64,000 bases of DNA from Tunicatimonas pelagia. GTDB lineage: Bacteria > Bacteroidota > Bacteroidia > Cytophagales > Cyclobacteriaceae. A model generated the notes under the pieces. It saw only the letters and a program-made list of their open reading frames with translations. It was not told the origin of the DNA and did no database searches. The stretch spans positions 3,671,001-3,735,000 of the forward strand of contig NZ_CP120683.1 in NCBI RefSeq assembly GCF_030506325.1, read 5' to 3'. Each line of letters begins with the position of its first letter. Position 1 is the stretch's first letter. The position numbers and the translations under genes are program-made. Below, piece by piece: positions 34,592 through 42,839 of the stretch.

Positions 34592-35674
34592 TTATTTCGG
34601 CATATAGCGGTTGATGCGTTGCTGCCAGTTGGGCTGATTAATAATCTTGATTAGGGTGCTATCCAAACAAGTAGTTGTGCGGTTATTGGTAGCGTAAGCG
34701 ATAGCATACCGTTGCGGTAGGGTTTCAGTATTTTTCACTTGTACCGTAATATTACTAGTTTCATTGACCCAGTAGCGCATAGTGGCGGTACTGTGGGCAA
34801 AGATTTTGAGTTCCTGTTGCCCTACCGCTTTCAGCCCTTCCTCAACGGAAGAAAATTCTTCGTATTTGATGTTTTCTTCATCGAGATACCCGCCAAAAGG
34901 AGAATCAGCTACGGTTCCTACCTCCTTTTTTCGCAACCCATTGGGTGCTTCAATGGCTTCGGCTGTACCACCACCTACTGCCGAAACCAGGGCAGCCGTT
35001 AAACTGGCGGTAACCGCCATCGCAATTAGCATCCAAAGCAGTGCTACTGCCCTACCCCAAAAGGTAACCGGAGCCTTATCACCGTAACCAATGGTGGTCA
35101 TCGTCACTCCTGCCCACCAAAAACCGGAACCAATTCCCTGCGCGATGCTGCGTTCTCCGCCAAAACTGTCATCGTTAGATTTTCGCTCAATCAGCCAAAC
35201 AATGGTGCCTACAATTAGCAGCAAAATAGATAGCGTAATGACAATCCGAAGAAACCGCATGGTAAACAACCCTTGGGCAATACTAAATAGACTTTGAGTT
35301 TGAACCGTGGCTACTCCCAAGAAGGTTATGTGATAAATGTGCGAAAATGTAACGCTAGGCAAGCCTGCTTGTACTGGAAGCAGCAAAGTGGCATTTAATC
35401 GCCCACTTTCTAACTGATCTTTTATCTCACCCTGACTTACTTCTTGAAACTGATACGCAATTCCTACCGAATCAGCTAAATCCTGCCAAAGTTCTACGCT
35501 GATCCCTTTCCACTCCCCATCGTCATTCTTCATCATATAGGGTGGAAATTCGTACAAACCCACTTGCCAATTTTCAACAACCGTAGAGTCGGCCGGAGTA
35601 GGCTGAGCGGAAAGTTGTAGGCTTAGTAAAATCAATAAATACATAATTTGGCACTGCACCATGCGATATATCAT
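34592..35674 (-). CDS. GluR0-type ligand-gated potassium channel
   Basis: 360 residues. Signal peptide at 1-23 (LQLSAQ). The periplasmic substrate-binding lobes (SBP_bac_3 fold) are split: residues 30-130 before the channel (VGLYEFPPYMM, GISVELWQDLA) and 240-360 after it (GTVADSPFGGYL, QRYAIAYATNN). Between them lie TM1 (143-163), a pore loop with the K+ selectivity filter TTIGYGD (193-199), and TM2 (205-233). This is the architecture of prokaryotic ionotropic glutamate receptors such as GluR0. The ligand is probably an amino acid, inferred from the family. It lies tail-to-head with the Uma2 gene. Confidence 0.87.
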   Translation of the reverse strand: MIYRMVQCQIMYLLILLSLQLSAQPTPADSTVVENWQVGLYEFPPYMMKNDDGEWKGISVELWQDLADSVGIAYQFQEVSQGEIKDQLESGRLNATLLLPVQAGLPSVTFSHIYHITFLGVATVQTQSLFSIAQGLFTMRFLRIVITLSILLLIVGTIVWLIERKSNDDSFGGERSIAQGIGSGFWWAGVTMTTIGYGDKAPVTFWGRAVALLWMLIAMAVTASLTAALVSAVGGGTAEAIEAPNGLRKKEVGTVADSPFGGYLDEENIKYEEFSSVEEGLKAVGQQELKIFAHSTATMRYWVNETSNITVQVKNTETLPQRYAIAYATNNRTTTCLDSTLIKIINQPNWQQRINRYMPK

Positions 35675-35846
35675 AGACTGAATAGGTTTTGGTTAGCTTA
35701 CGCTGGTGTAACTATTTTTAGCGAACTTTGATTGGTTTACTTTTTTTGATACAAAGCCATCTATCCCAGCCATATCAAACTCTGGTCGCAAGAAAGATCA
35801 TTACCCTGATATTTCACCCATTATCAACTTTCAATTAGTATTATCC

Positions 35847-35854
35847 TATCTTTG
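35847..35854 (+). promoter_or_regulatory. candidate -7 promoter element of hisA
   Basis: TATCTTTG fits TAnnTTTG exactly and ends only 4 nt before the hisA ATG, so transcription would start at or inside the start codon, giving a leaderless mRNA. There is no convincing TTG -33 element 19 nt upstream. Confidence 0.35.
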
Positions 35855-35858
35855 TCCC

Positions 35859-36581
35859 ATGGAAATTATTCCCGCTATTGATATTATTGGAGGTAAGTGT
35901 GTGCGACTTACGCAGGGCGACTACGATCAGAAAAAGGAGTACGATCAATCTCCGCTGGAAGTCGCGAAGCAGCTAGAAGGCCACGGTATTCGTCGGCTAC
36001 ATTTAGTCGACCTCGATGGGGCTAAGCAGAAGAAAGTCATCAATCTGAATATATTGGAAACCATCGCTTCCCAAACGCAGCTTCGTATTGACTTTGGCGG
36101 TGGGGTACAATCCGATGAGGATTTACAACGAGTATTCAGTGCTGGGGCACAGCAAGTAACAGGAGGGAGTATTGCGGTTCGCCAACCCGATACGTTCCTT
36201 AACTGGTTGGAGCAGCACGGTAACGAGAAGATTATCCTGGGTGCTGATGCTAAAGACCGAAAAATTGCGGTACACGGCTGGCAGGAGAAAACCGAATGGG
36301 CGGTGCTAGATTTTATCGAGCATTATCACGCTAAAGGCATAGAGTACGTTATCTGCACCGACGTGGCGAAAGATGGTCTACTACAAGGCCCATCGCTCAA
36401 GCTCTACCAAGATATTCTGCGCGAATTACCCCAACTCAAACTAATTGCCAGTGGTGGAGTAACGACGATAGATGATTTGCATCGATTAAAAAAAGCGGAT
36501 TTATACGGAGTCATCATCGGCAAGGCCCTGCTAGAAGGGAGGATTAAGTTGAATGAATTGAAAGAGTTTGTATACCGTTGA
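35859..36581 (+). CDS. hisA: phosphoribosylformimino-AICAR ribotide isomerase
   Basis: 240 residues, a (beta/alpha)8 barrel. It catalyses the Amadori isomerisation of ProFAR to PRFAR. Catalytic aspartates lie at D8 ([14 protein letters not shown]) and about D130 (GADAKDRKI); phosphate loops are GGGVQSDED and ASGGVTT. The stop codon (36579-36581) overlaps a 22-bp palindrome. It forms an operon with hisF and hisE. Confidence 0.96.
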   Translation: MEIIPAIDIIGGKCVRLTQGDYDQKKEYDQSPLEVAKQLEGHGIRRLHLVDLDGAKQKKVINLNILETIASQTQLRIDFGGGVQSDEDLQRVFSAGAQQVTGGSIAVRQPDTFLNWLEQHGNEKIILGADAKDRKIAVHGWQEKTEWAVLDFIEHYHAKGIEYVICTDVAKDGLLQGPSLKLYQDILRELPQLKLIASGGVTTIDDLHRLKKADLYGVIIGKALLEGRIKLNELKEFVYR

Positions 36582-36601
36582 GACGCAAAATTTTGCGTCT
36601 C
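36580..36601. repeat. 22-bp perfect palindrome
   Basis: The sequence GAGACGCAAAA followed by TTTTGCGTCTC is a perfect 22-bp palindrome that overlaps the hisA stop codon and lies 21 nt before hisF. A sequence of this kind (GAGACGCAAAATTTTGCGTC) is a typical dispersed palindrome and could fold in the hisA-hisF intercistronic RNA. Confidence 0.9.
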
Positions 36602-36622
36602 GACCATAAGATTTGAAAAATA

Positions 36623-37381
36623 ATGTTAACCAAACGAATCATACCCTGCCTCGATGTGAAAGACGGACGCACTGTCAAGGGAATTAACTTTGTCCAGCTA
36701 CGAGATGCGGGCGACCCAGTAGAGCTGGCTAAAATATACGCTGACGAAGGGGCGGATGAATTAGTCTTTCTGGATATTACGGCTACCGTCGAGAAACGGA
36801 AAACCTTGATCGAACTAGTTACGCACGTAGCCCAGCAGGTGAATATTCCATTTACGGTAGGCGGTGGAATCAGTACCAAAGAAGACGTAGAAGCACTGCT
36901 CTACGCCGGTGCTGATAAAGTATCTATTAACTCGGCGGCAGTACGGCGACCGGAATTAATCAACGAACTTTCGGCTAACTACGGTAGCCAGTGCATTGTG
37001 GTGGCAATTGATACGCGCTACGTAGATGGTAACCACATTGTACACACCCACGGCGGTCGCACCCCTACCGAGTTAGAAACCTTCGCTTGGGCTAAGGAAG
37101 TGCAGGATCGAGGTGCGGGTGAGATTCTGCTTACCTCAATGGATCACGATGGCACTAAGCAAGGTTTCGCCAATGAGTTAGTCGCCCGAATGTCAGAAGA
37201 ATTATCTATTCCGATTATTGCTTCGGGTGGGGCGGGAGCAAAAGAGCATTTCTACGATACGTTTACCGAAGGAAATGCCGACGCTGCCTTAGCCGCCAGC
37301 ATCTTTCACTTCCGCGAAATTCCCATTCCTGAGCTCAAGCAGTACTTACACGATAAAGATATTCCAATGCGAATGAGTTAG
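36623..37381 (+). CDS. hisF: imidazole glycerol phosphate synthase, cyclase subunit
   Basis: 252 residues. It joins PRFAR and ammonia delivered by HisH, giving imidazole glycerol phosphate and AICAR. Catalytic D11 lies in [14 protein letters not shown] and D130 in [10 protein letters not shown]; phosphate sites are FTVGGGIST and IASGGAG. The paralogy with HisA is obvious from shared barrel motifs. It is preceded by the palindromic spacer and followed by hisE after 94 nt. Confidence 0.97.
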   Translation: MLTKRIIPCLDVKDGRTVKGINFVQLRDAGDPVELAKIYADEGADELVFLDITATVEKRKTLIELVTHVAQQVNIPFTVGGGISTKEDVEALLYAGADKVSINSAAVRRPELINELSANYGSQCIVVAIDTRYVDGNHIVHTHGGRTPTELETFAWAKEVQDRGAGEILLTSMDHDGTKQGFANELVARMSEELSIPIIASGGAGAKEHFYDTFTEGNADAALAASIFHFREIPIPELKQYLHDKDIPMRMS

Positions 37382-37475
37382 TGTTATAGTACTCAGTGCT
37401 ATATCTTCATACTACATAGCCAATATTAAACCGCCAACAGAACCATAATACTCTAACACCTCGCACCATAATGAT

Positions 37476-37781
37476 ATGATCTCTAACCTAGAATTTCTCC
37501 AGCAACTTACCGGAATTATTAAGCAACGTCACCAAATGGCTCAGGGTGACGAGGAAAAGCTAGACTCTTACGTAGCCCGTCTGTTCCGCAAAGGGATGAA
37601 CAAAGTAGCCCAAAAGGTGGGCGAGGAAGCTGTAGAACTAGTTATTGAGGCAAAAGATAATGACGACGAGCTGTTTAAAAACGAAGCCGCGGATTTACTC
37701 TTTCACTTGATGATTCTACTGGAAGCAAAGGGTATGAGTTTAGAAGAGATAATTGAGGTACTGGAAAGGCGACATCAATAA
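37476..37781 (+). CDS. hisE: phosphoribosyl-ATP pyrophosphohydrolase
   Basis: A 101-residue all-alpha MazG-like enzyme that hydrolyses PR-ATP to PR-AMP, an early step of histidine synthesis. Metal-binding acidic residues are in KVGEEAVELVIEAK and NEAADLLFHLMILL. It is a stand-alone hisE, whereas many Bacteroidota have the HisI-HisE fusion, so a separate hisI is expected elsewhere. The methyltransferase gene follows after 11 nt. Confidence 0.92.
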   Translation: MISNLEFLQQLTGIIKQRHQMAQGDEEKLDSYVARLFRKGMNKVAQKVGEEAVELVIEAKDNDDELFKNEAADLLFHLMILLEAKGMSLEEIIEVLERRHQ

Positions 37782-37792
37782 CTAAAAAACCG

Positions 37793-38515
37793 ATGAACGC
37801 TAAAGAACACTACGAAAATCACTTGGCCAGCTTTTACTCTTGGATGATTGGCAACTTCGATCAGAAGAGAGCAGACCTCGAGAAGTTTATCATAGAGAAT
37901 GAAATTTATCCGACCAGTACTAAAGTAGCCATTGATTTGGGAGCTGGAACTGGAGTTCAAGCAATTGCCCTTAGTAATTTAGGATTCAACGTAACGGCCG
38001 TTGATTTCAATCAGCAGTTATTATCGGAATTAACATCCAACGATGAAAGCAATGCTATTAATACAGTACAAGCTGATGTCCGTGATGTAAAAGATTTCGA
38101 GAGCCTTCAGCCTGAGCTTATTGTTTGTTGCGGCGACACTATCACCCATTTACCTGATAAACCAGCCGTAGAAAAATTATTACTCGATTGCGAATCAATA
38201 TTAACTAAAAATGGAAAATTAATTTTGTCATTTAGAGACTACTCCGCTGAATTAACCGACCAGCAACGATTCATTTCCGTGAAAAGTGACGAAAACCAAA
38301 TACTCACCTGTATTCTCGAGTATACACCCGATAAAGTCAAAGTTACCGATCTTCTTTACGAAAAAGAGAACGAAACTTGGAATCAGAAAGTCAGCACCTA
38401 CGAAAAAGTGAGGCTATCCGCGCAGGATATTGTCAATATGATCGAGCAAACCGGAATGAAAGTTATTTTCAACCGTCCCGTAGACAGAATGCAGACCATA
38501 ATTGCTAACAAATAA
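37793..38515 (+). CDS. class I SAM-dependent methyltransferase
   Basis: 240 residues. The SAM-binding loop is VAIDLGAGTGVQAIAL near residues 45-60, followed by the acidic VTAVDFN strand and an LIVCCGDTITHL motif IV region. The late beta strands (ILSFRDYSAELTD, LTCILEYTPDKVKVTD) are typical of Methyltransf_25-type enzymes acting on small molecules. It starts 11 nt after hisE, so it may ride on the his transcript, but no role in histidine synthesis is known for it. The substrate is unknown. Confidence 0.75.
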   Translation: MNAKEHYENHLASFYSWMIGNFDQKRADLEKFIIENEIYPTSTKVAIDLGAGTGVQAIALSNLGFNVTAVDFNQQLLSELTSNDESNAINTVQADVRDVKDFESLQPELIVCCGDTITHLPDKPAVEKLLLDCESILTKNGKLILSFRDYSAELTDQQRFISVKSDENQILTCILEYTPDKVKVTDLLYEKENETWNQKVSTYEKVRLSAQDIVNMIEQTGMKVIFNRPVDRMQTIIANK

Positions 38516-38531
38516 ATCGGCTAAGCTGAAT

Positions 38532-38882
38532 TTACTGTATCCATTTTTCAGCATCCTCTATACTATCAAAGGTAGCCATTTCTAGCGTACCTATTTGTTG
38601 GCTTTCAATGGTTTGATTAACCGCATTTGATCCCATTTGGCCAAATACATCTTTCGGCATCACTGAAGCGATTTTAGTTATCCTACTTTGAATCGCTCCT
38701 ACAATCCATTTCTCAGTAATATACTTTTGATGCTCTTTAGTAATAGCCTTCATATCACGATTATCTGAGATAATCTTTTCAGTATGATGTTTTTTTATTT
38801 CTTCTAAAACATGCTCACTATTCTCTATGAACTTATCAACCGTCGCAACCCCTTTGGTAGATACATAAGCTATGCATTGCCA
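38532..38882 (-). pseudogene. STAS/SpoIIAA-like protein lacking its N-terminus
   Basis: The first ATG (38753) gives only 73 residues, but the same frame is open without a start further upstream and encodes a continuous conserved-looking stretch: WQCIAYVSTKGVATVDKFIE, NSEHVLEEIKKHHTEKIISD, NRD, then MKAITKEHQKYITEKWIVGA and, after VFGQMGSN, the end EMATFDSIEDAEKWIQ. This is the plan of small Bacteroidota STAS-like proteins of about 130 residues, except that the first 15-20 residues and any start codon are missing; a TGA closes the frame near 38960. Either the 5' end is destroyed or a non-standard start is used. Confidence 0.6.
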
Positions 38883-39153
38883 AATTATATGAAATAGCGA
38901 GAAGTTTGTACAAAGTAAACTGCTGTTATGTCTGGTATAAATGTAGTGCGCCAGTCAGAATTATGTACTTTTAATATCATTGTTTGATGAAAATTAATAT
39001 CCTTACTTCTGCCCTGATTTTAGTAAAGGTTGCCAAGATGTAAGAGCTCTTGATGAAATGAAGATAACATAGTCTACTAAGCATAAAAACCTATGCTATA
39101 CACTACCCTAATTGAATATTGAAACTTTTACCGCAATAAGCTAATCTATATCT

Positions 39154-39690
39154 ATGGCGGAACAAGATAGTTCATTTGAAAAAAGGCTCAGTGGCGGTCA
39201 CCCAAATTCCTTGGGAAATACGATAGAAGTAGTTGATGAAGTACTGGCTGATCCCGAGCTATTGGGGAGTTTATACCAATGCTACTTTAGTAATGATGAA
39301 GTGGTGCGACTTCGCACTTCCAATGCTATGAAGCGAATTTGCCAGCAGCAACCCGGCTGGCTAGTACCTTACATTGATCGCCTCTTGACCGAGGTAGCCA
39401 GCATTAAGCAAGCTTCGGCTCAGTGGACATTAGCACAACTTATGCAGCAACTTCAGCCCAATTTAACTCCCGAACAACAGCGAAAAGCTACCGATGTGCT
39501 TAAGCACAATCTAACATATTACAACGACTGGATTGTACTCAATCATACGATGCAAACCCTGGCGGAGTGGGCTGAGGAAAATACTGACCTCAAAGCTTGG
39601 CTAAAACCTCATCTAGATCACTTAAGCAAAGACGAACGAAAATCGGTAGCGAATCGGGCTAAAAAACTTAACCAACTTCTCTATTTTTAG
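39154..39690 (+). CDS. small alpha-helical (HEAT-like) protein
   Basis: 178 residues, apparently all helical. The run ELLGSLYQCYFSNDEVVRLRTSNAMKRICQQQPGWLVPYIDRLLTEVASIKQASAQWTLAQLMQQLQP alternates short helices in the way HEAT or armadillo repeats do. No catalytic residues are seen. Its stop is separated from the K+ channel start by only 2 nt, so it is co-transcribed with it and might bind its cytoplasmic side; that is inference. Confidence 0.55.
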   Translation: MAEQDSSFEKRLSGGHPNSLGNTIEVVDEVLADPELLGSLYQCYFSNDEVVRLRTSNAMKRICQQQPGWLVPYIDRLLTEVASIKQASAQWTLAQLMQQLQPNLTPEQQRKATDVLKHNLTYYNDWIVLNHTMQTLAEWAEENTDLKAWLKPHLDHLSKDERKSVANRAKKLNQLLYF

Positions 39691-39692
39691 CT

Positions 39693-40379
39693 ATGCTACA
39701 CCGCCCTCAAGTTGAACAAGAAGCTATTGAGCGAGTAAAAGGACGGGTGATCTACGTGCTGTTAGCCATGATGCTACTCCAGCTGACCTACCCCATTTCA
39801 TTGTACAGTACTACCCACAACGTTGTTTACTTCTCTCTGTACTGTGGGTTGCTAGCTAGTGGAGTATATCTGGCGAGCGTAAGCCGGGGGCGTAGAATTG
39901 CGGCGATCACTCTGGCAGTACTCACGTTAGTAGCGGGCATTCCCTGGCAGCTTACCGGCGGGCAGGTAGTGTGGCTCACGCTACTTTCTTACGCTATGCT
40001 GTTTCTCTTTCAGGGAATGATTATATTGGTACTTATCGATTTTATTTTCGCTACCGATTCTATGAACCGGGATGTGCTGTACGCTGCCTGTACCATTTAC
40101 ATCATCTTAGGCAACTTGTTTACCGCTTTGTATATGATTATTCATACCCTTGATCCAGAAGCGTTTTTTGTATCAGGTCCACTGGAAAGTCCTCTACCCT
40201 GGCAGCGGATCGTATACTTTAGTTATTCTACCTTGACGACACTTGGCTACGGTGATATTGCTCCAGTTTCACCTTGGGCACAGTCCTTAGCAGCCATAGA
40301 GTCCATGACTGGGCTGCTTTACATTGCTATTATCCTCGGACGACTGGTCAGTGTTTATAAATCCTCATCGGATAAATAA
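39693..40379 (+). CDS. potassium channel family protein
   Basis: 228 residues with six hydrophobic segments; the last two form the pore module. The K+ selectivity filter is TTLGYGD at residues 182-188 in STLTTLGYGDIAP. The inner helix is SMTGLLYIAIILGRLVSVY. No voltage-sensor arginines or C-terminal RCK domain are present. Such channels are voltage-independent and set membrane potential or osmotic balance. It follows the helical-repeat gene by 2 nt. Confidence 0.82.
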   Translation: MLHRPQVEQEAIERVKGRVIYVLLAMMLLQLTYPISLYSTTHNVVYFSLYCGLLASGVYLASVSRGRRIAAITLAVLTLVAGIPWQLTGGQVVWLTLLSYAMLFLFQGMIILVLIDFIFATDSMNRDVLYAACTIYIILGNLFTALYMIIHTLDPEAFFVSGPLESPLPWQRIVYFSYSTLTTLGYGDIAPVSPWAQSLAAIESMTGLLYIAIILGRLVSVYKSSSDK

Positions 40380-40478
40380 TAGACCGTTTGCACTGATACA
40401 GCGATTCCTACCTTCTTTGCAGCCTATAGAACCTAAGCTAATGGTAGTAACTTGAAACGGTATGCTAATACTCGTTTT

Positions 40479-40826
40479 TCAAATCTCTAGTACTCCGGCT
40501 CGAGAGATTTTAAAGATGGTTACAAGATGAAAAGCTGCTATGAGCAAGTTGCTAATAACAATCGGATTTTTAAGGGTTTTAACCGTTATAGGAGTCATTA
40601 TTTTGTATACGACCTGAAGAGATAATAGTGCGAATACAAATTTAACCTCTTCAATAAATAGCAACGCTAATGAGGCAATCGCAATGGTAAGGTAAATAGA
40701 TAGTAAGATACCCCGGGCGGGAGTAAAAACTCCTGCTGTCTTTTCCATTCTTTCAGAATTGATACTTAATCCGAAGCAGACTGGTACTAGCACAATAATG
40801 TTCAGCAGTAGAGAGGCTGTAATCAT
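40479..40826 (-). CDS. small four-helix membrane protein
   Basis: 115 residues with four hydrophobic segments (LLNIIVLVPVCFGL, GILLSIYLTIAIASLALLFI, VFALLSLQVVYKIM, VISNLLIAAFHLVTIF). No family was recognised. It lies alone, 41 nt beyond gldG's stop and on the same strand. It could be a transporter subunit or an unannotated immunity-type protein; no evidence decides. Confidence 0.5.
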   Translation of the reverse strand: MITASLLLNIIVLVPVCFGLSINSERMEKTAGVFTPARGILLSIYLTIAIASLALLFIEEVKFVFALLSLQVVYKIMTPITVKTLKNPIVISNLLIAAFHLVTIFKISRAGVLEI

Positions 40827-40867
40827 ATTTTACCTATTCTATTCACAGAGGTCTGATTATTGCCAAC

Positions 40868-42568
40868 TTAAAAACGGGTGTAACGCCGTCGGCGCAGATA
40901 AAATTTCACCACGCCGAATACGCTGATGAGTACTAGCGGTAGCACCAAGTTAATAATCTGCCAGCGAACGGCTTCGTCTTTAACTTTCACCGAGTCTAGC
41001 GGACGAAGCCTCACTTCATTAGCGCGGGACTGAATCAATCCATTATCATCAACCATATACGCCAGAGCGTTCAGCATAAAATCCTGATTGGCAAAGGTTC
41101 GCTCGGTAAACGGATCAAAGCCCAACGGTAGCGGACGGTTATTTTGCGGATCAAGTTCGTTGCGAACCAAATCCCCATCAGAAACTACCAGAAGTTTAGT
41201 CGACACACTTTCGTCGCGAAAATCTTGAGTATTTAGTTCACTAGGGAGGACGCGATTGCGGAATACTGAAGTGTACTTCCCTTCCAGCAAATACGCTGTC
41301 GCTTGAGAGCCAGCTTGGTAACGCTCTGGTTCGGGAGCCTGCCGTAGCTCATTCAAATCAACCACAATGGGTGTGCTCAGTACCCGCGAATACTGAGATG
41401 TATATACTAACGGAGTTTTGGTTATACCCGGCGCGGCAATTGTATCAATAGAGTTGACGAAGCGAAACTGAACGGCATCTAAGTTACGAACTATGGGATG
41501 CGCTGCGTAATTGTTAGCTATCGGAAAAAATGGCCAGGGCAGCAGACGAACCTGCGGTTGATCGCCTAGATTACCCACCACAATCGGATACTGTCCCGAT
41601 TCAATACTCTGAATCAACGTAGGATTCACTCGCAGCCCATAACGAAACAGCAGATCATCTAGCCCGGTATCAATCGGAAATGCAAACGCTCCGTTAGAAC
41701 TCAGGCTATCCATATCAATTTGCAAAGCATCTAAAAAGAACAGAACGTTGCCCCCGCGCATAATATACTGGTCTAATTTATATTGATCTTCGCGACTAAA
41801 CGCTTGCTGGGGCTTAGCCACAATCACGGCATCTACCGGGGCGATTTCTTCGGACTGAGGAAGAAAAAGTTCGTACACATCGTAGGTTTTTGATAGTTCG
41901 TCAATCAGGCTACCCATCTCCACCGAAGGCAGTTCGTCGTGCCCCCGCATAATAGCTACCTGCTTACGCCGAGCGGTTGTCACCCGCTGAATAGCCGAGG
42001 CTAACTCGTACTCTACCCCTTCAATGGATTGGTTAAGTTGCTGCTGAGCCGAAGCCCCCTTATCGCCTTTCAGCAATATTGCTGCTGTCTCACGCCCTCC
42101 CGAACGAATAACCGCTCCCGGCACAATCAACCGCTGAATACGATTTCCATTCTCTTCGTCAAATACCCGCGTAATCTCAACTCCCATACTATCCAACCGG
42201 AAGAAAAAATCGTTACGCTGCTCGGCACTTACTGCCGTTAGAGGATCGACGAAGCGGTAGCGTAGATTACTTCCGCTGTAGGACTGAAAATTATCCAGCG
42301 TTTCTTCAATGCTACGTTGCAATCGCTGAAAATCAGGGGGTAGTTTACCTTCCAGATAGACCGTGACTTCTACACTCTGCTCTAAGTTTTGCAGTAGATT
42401 TTTGGTAGGATCAGACAAACTGTAACGCTTCTCCTCAGTAAGATCAAGCTGAAAAAAATAACTTTGCGCCAGCACATTTAGAAAAAATAATGCCGCCACG
42501 CCAATACCCAGTCGGGAAATATCCCGCCAAAAAACTTTCCGCTCACGTTGTACTGTTCGATTACTCAA
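40868..42568 (-). CDS. gldG: gliding motility ABC transporter component GldG
   Basis: 566 residues. One N-terminal and one C-terminal transmembrane helix (WRDISRLGIGVAALFFLN; IINLVLPLVLISVFGVVKFYLRRRR) flank a large periplasmic domain typical of GldG/Mla-like ABC auxiliary proteins (EKRYSLSDPTKNLL, EVTVYLEGKLPPDFQRLQ, ADGDLV-like region VVSDGDLVRNELDP). GldA, GldF and GldG form an ABC transporter needed for Flavobacterium gliding. The only usable start is TTG 42566-42568, which lies inside a CAATTGTTCAATTG repeat. gldF is 271 bp upstream, separated by repeat DNA. Confidence 0.88.
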   Translation of the reverse strand: MSNRTVQRERKVFWRDISRLGIGVAALFFLNVLAQSYFFQLDLTEEKRYSLSDPTKNLLQNLEQSVEVTVYLEGKLPPDFQRLQRSIEETLDNFQSYSGSNLRYRFVDPLTAVSAEQRNDFFFRLDSMGVEITRVFDEENGNRIQRLIVPGAVIRSGGRETAAILLKGDKGASAQQQLNQSIEGVEYELASAIQRVTTARRKQVAIMRGHDELPSVEMGSLIDELSKTYDVYELFLPQSEEIAPVDAVIVAKPQQAFSREDQYKLDQYIMRGGNVLFFLDALQIDMDSLSSNGAFAFPIDTGLDDLLFRYGLRVNPTLIQSIESGQYPIVVGNLGDQPQVRLLPWPFFPIANNYAAHPIVRNLDAVQFRFVNSIDTIAAPGITKTPLVYTSQYSRVLSTPIVVDLNELRQAPEPERYQAGSQATAYLLEGKYTSVFRNRVLPSELNTQDFRDESVSTKLLVVSDGDLVRNELDPQNNRPLPLGFDPFTERTFANQDFMLNALAYMVDDNGLIQSRANEVRLRPLDSVKVKDEAVRWQIINLVLPLVLISVFGVVKFYLRRRRYTRF

Positions 42569-42839
42569 TGGTTCAATTGTTCAATTGCTGATTGCTATTG
42601 GGTTTTGGAAGTTAGGGATTAGGTGTTGGAGACCGGAGGCCAGCCGCTGTGGAACAGCCCCTGTGGAACAGCCCCTGTGGAACAGCCCCTGAAGACCGAA
42701 AAAGTGAATAGAAGCCCTGATTCCTCAGTTTTTGTCTTTCAATTTCTAACCTTCCATTATTTGTTCTCAATTAATCATCAGTCATTACTCATTAATCACT
42801 TTTCACTATCAATTATCAACTTTCCATTATCTATTGGTT
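42569..42839. repeat. cluster of dispersed repeats between gldF and gldG
   Basis: This spacer holds three exact copies of a 14-bp unit CTGTGGAACAGCCC (42647-42660, 42661-42674, 42675-42688), flanked by AGACCGGAGGCC and GAAGACCGAA (CCGG-type repeat), then TAATCATCAGTCATTACTCATTAATC (about 42772-42799) and ATCAATTATCAACTTTCC. At least four repeat families meet here. No gene is present. Confidence 0.75.
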
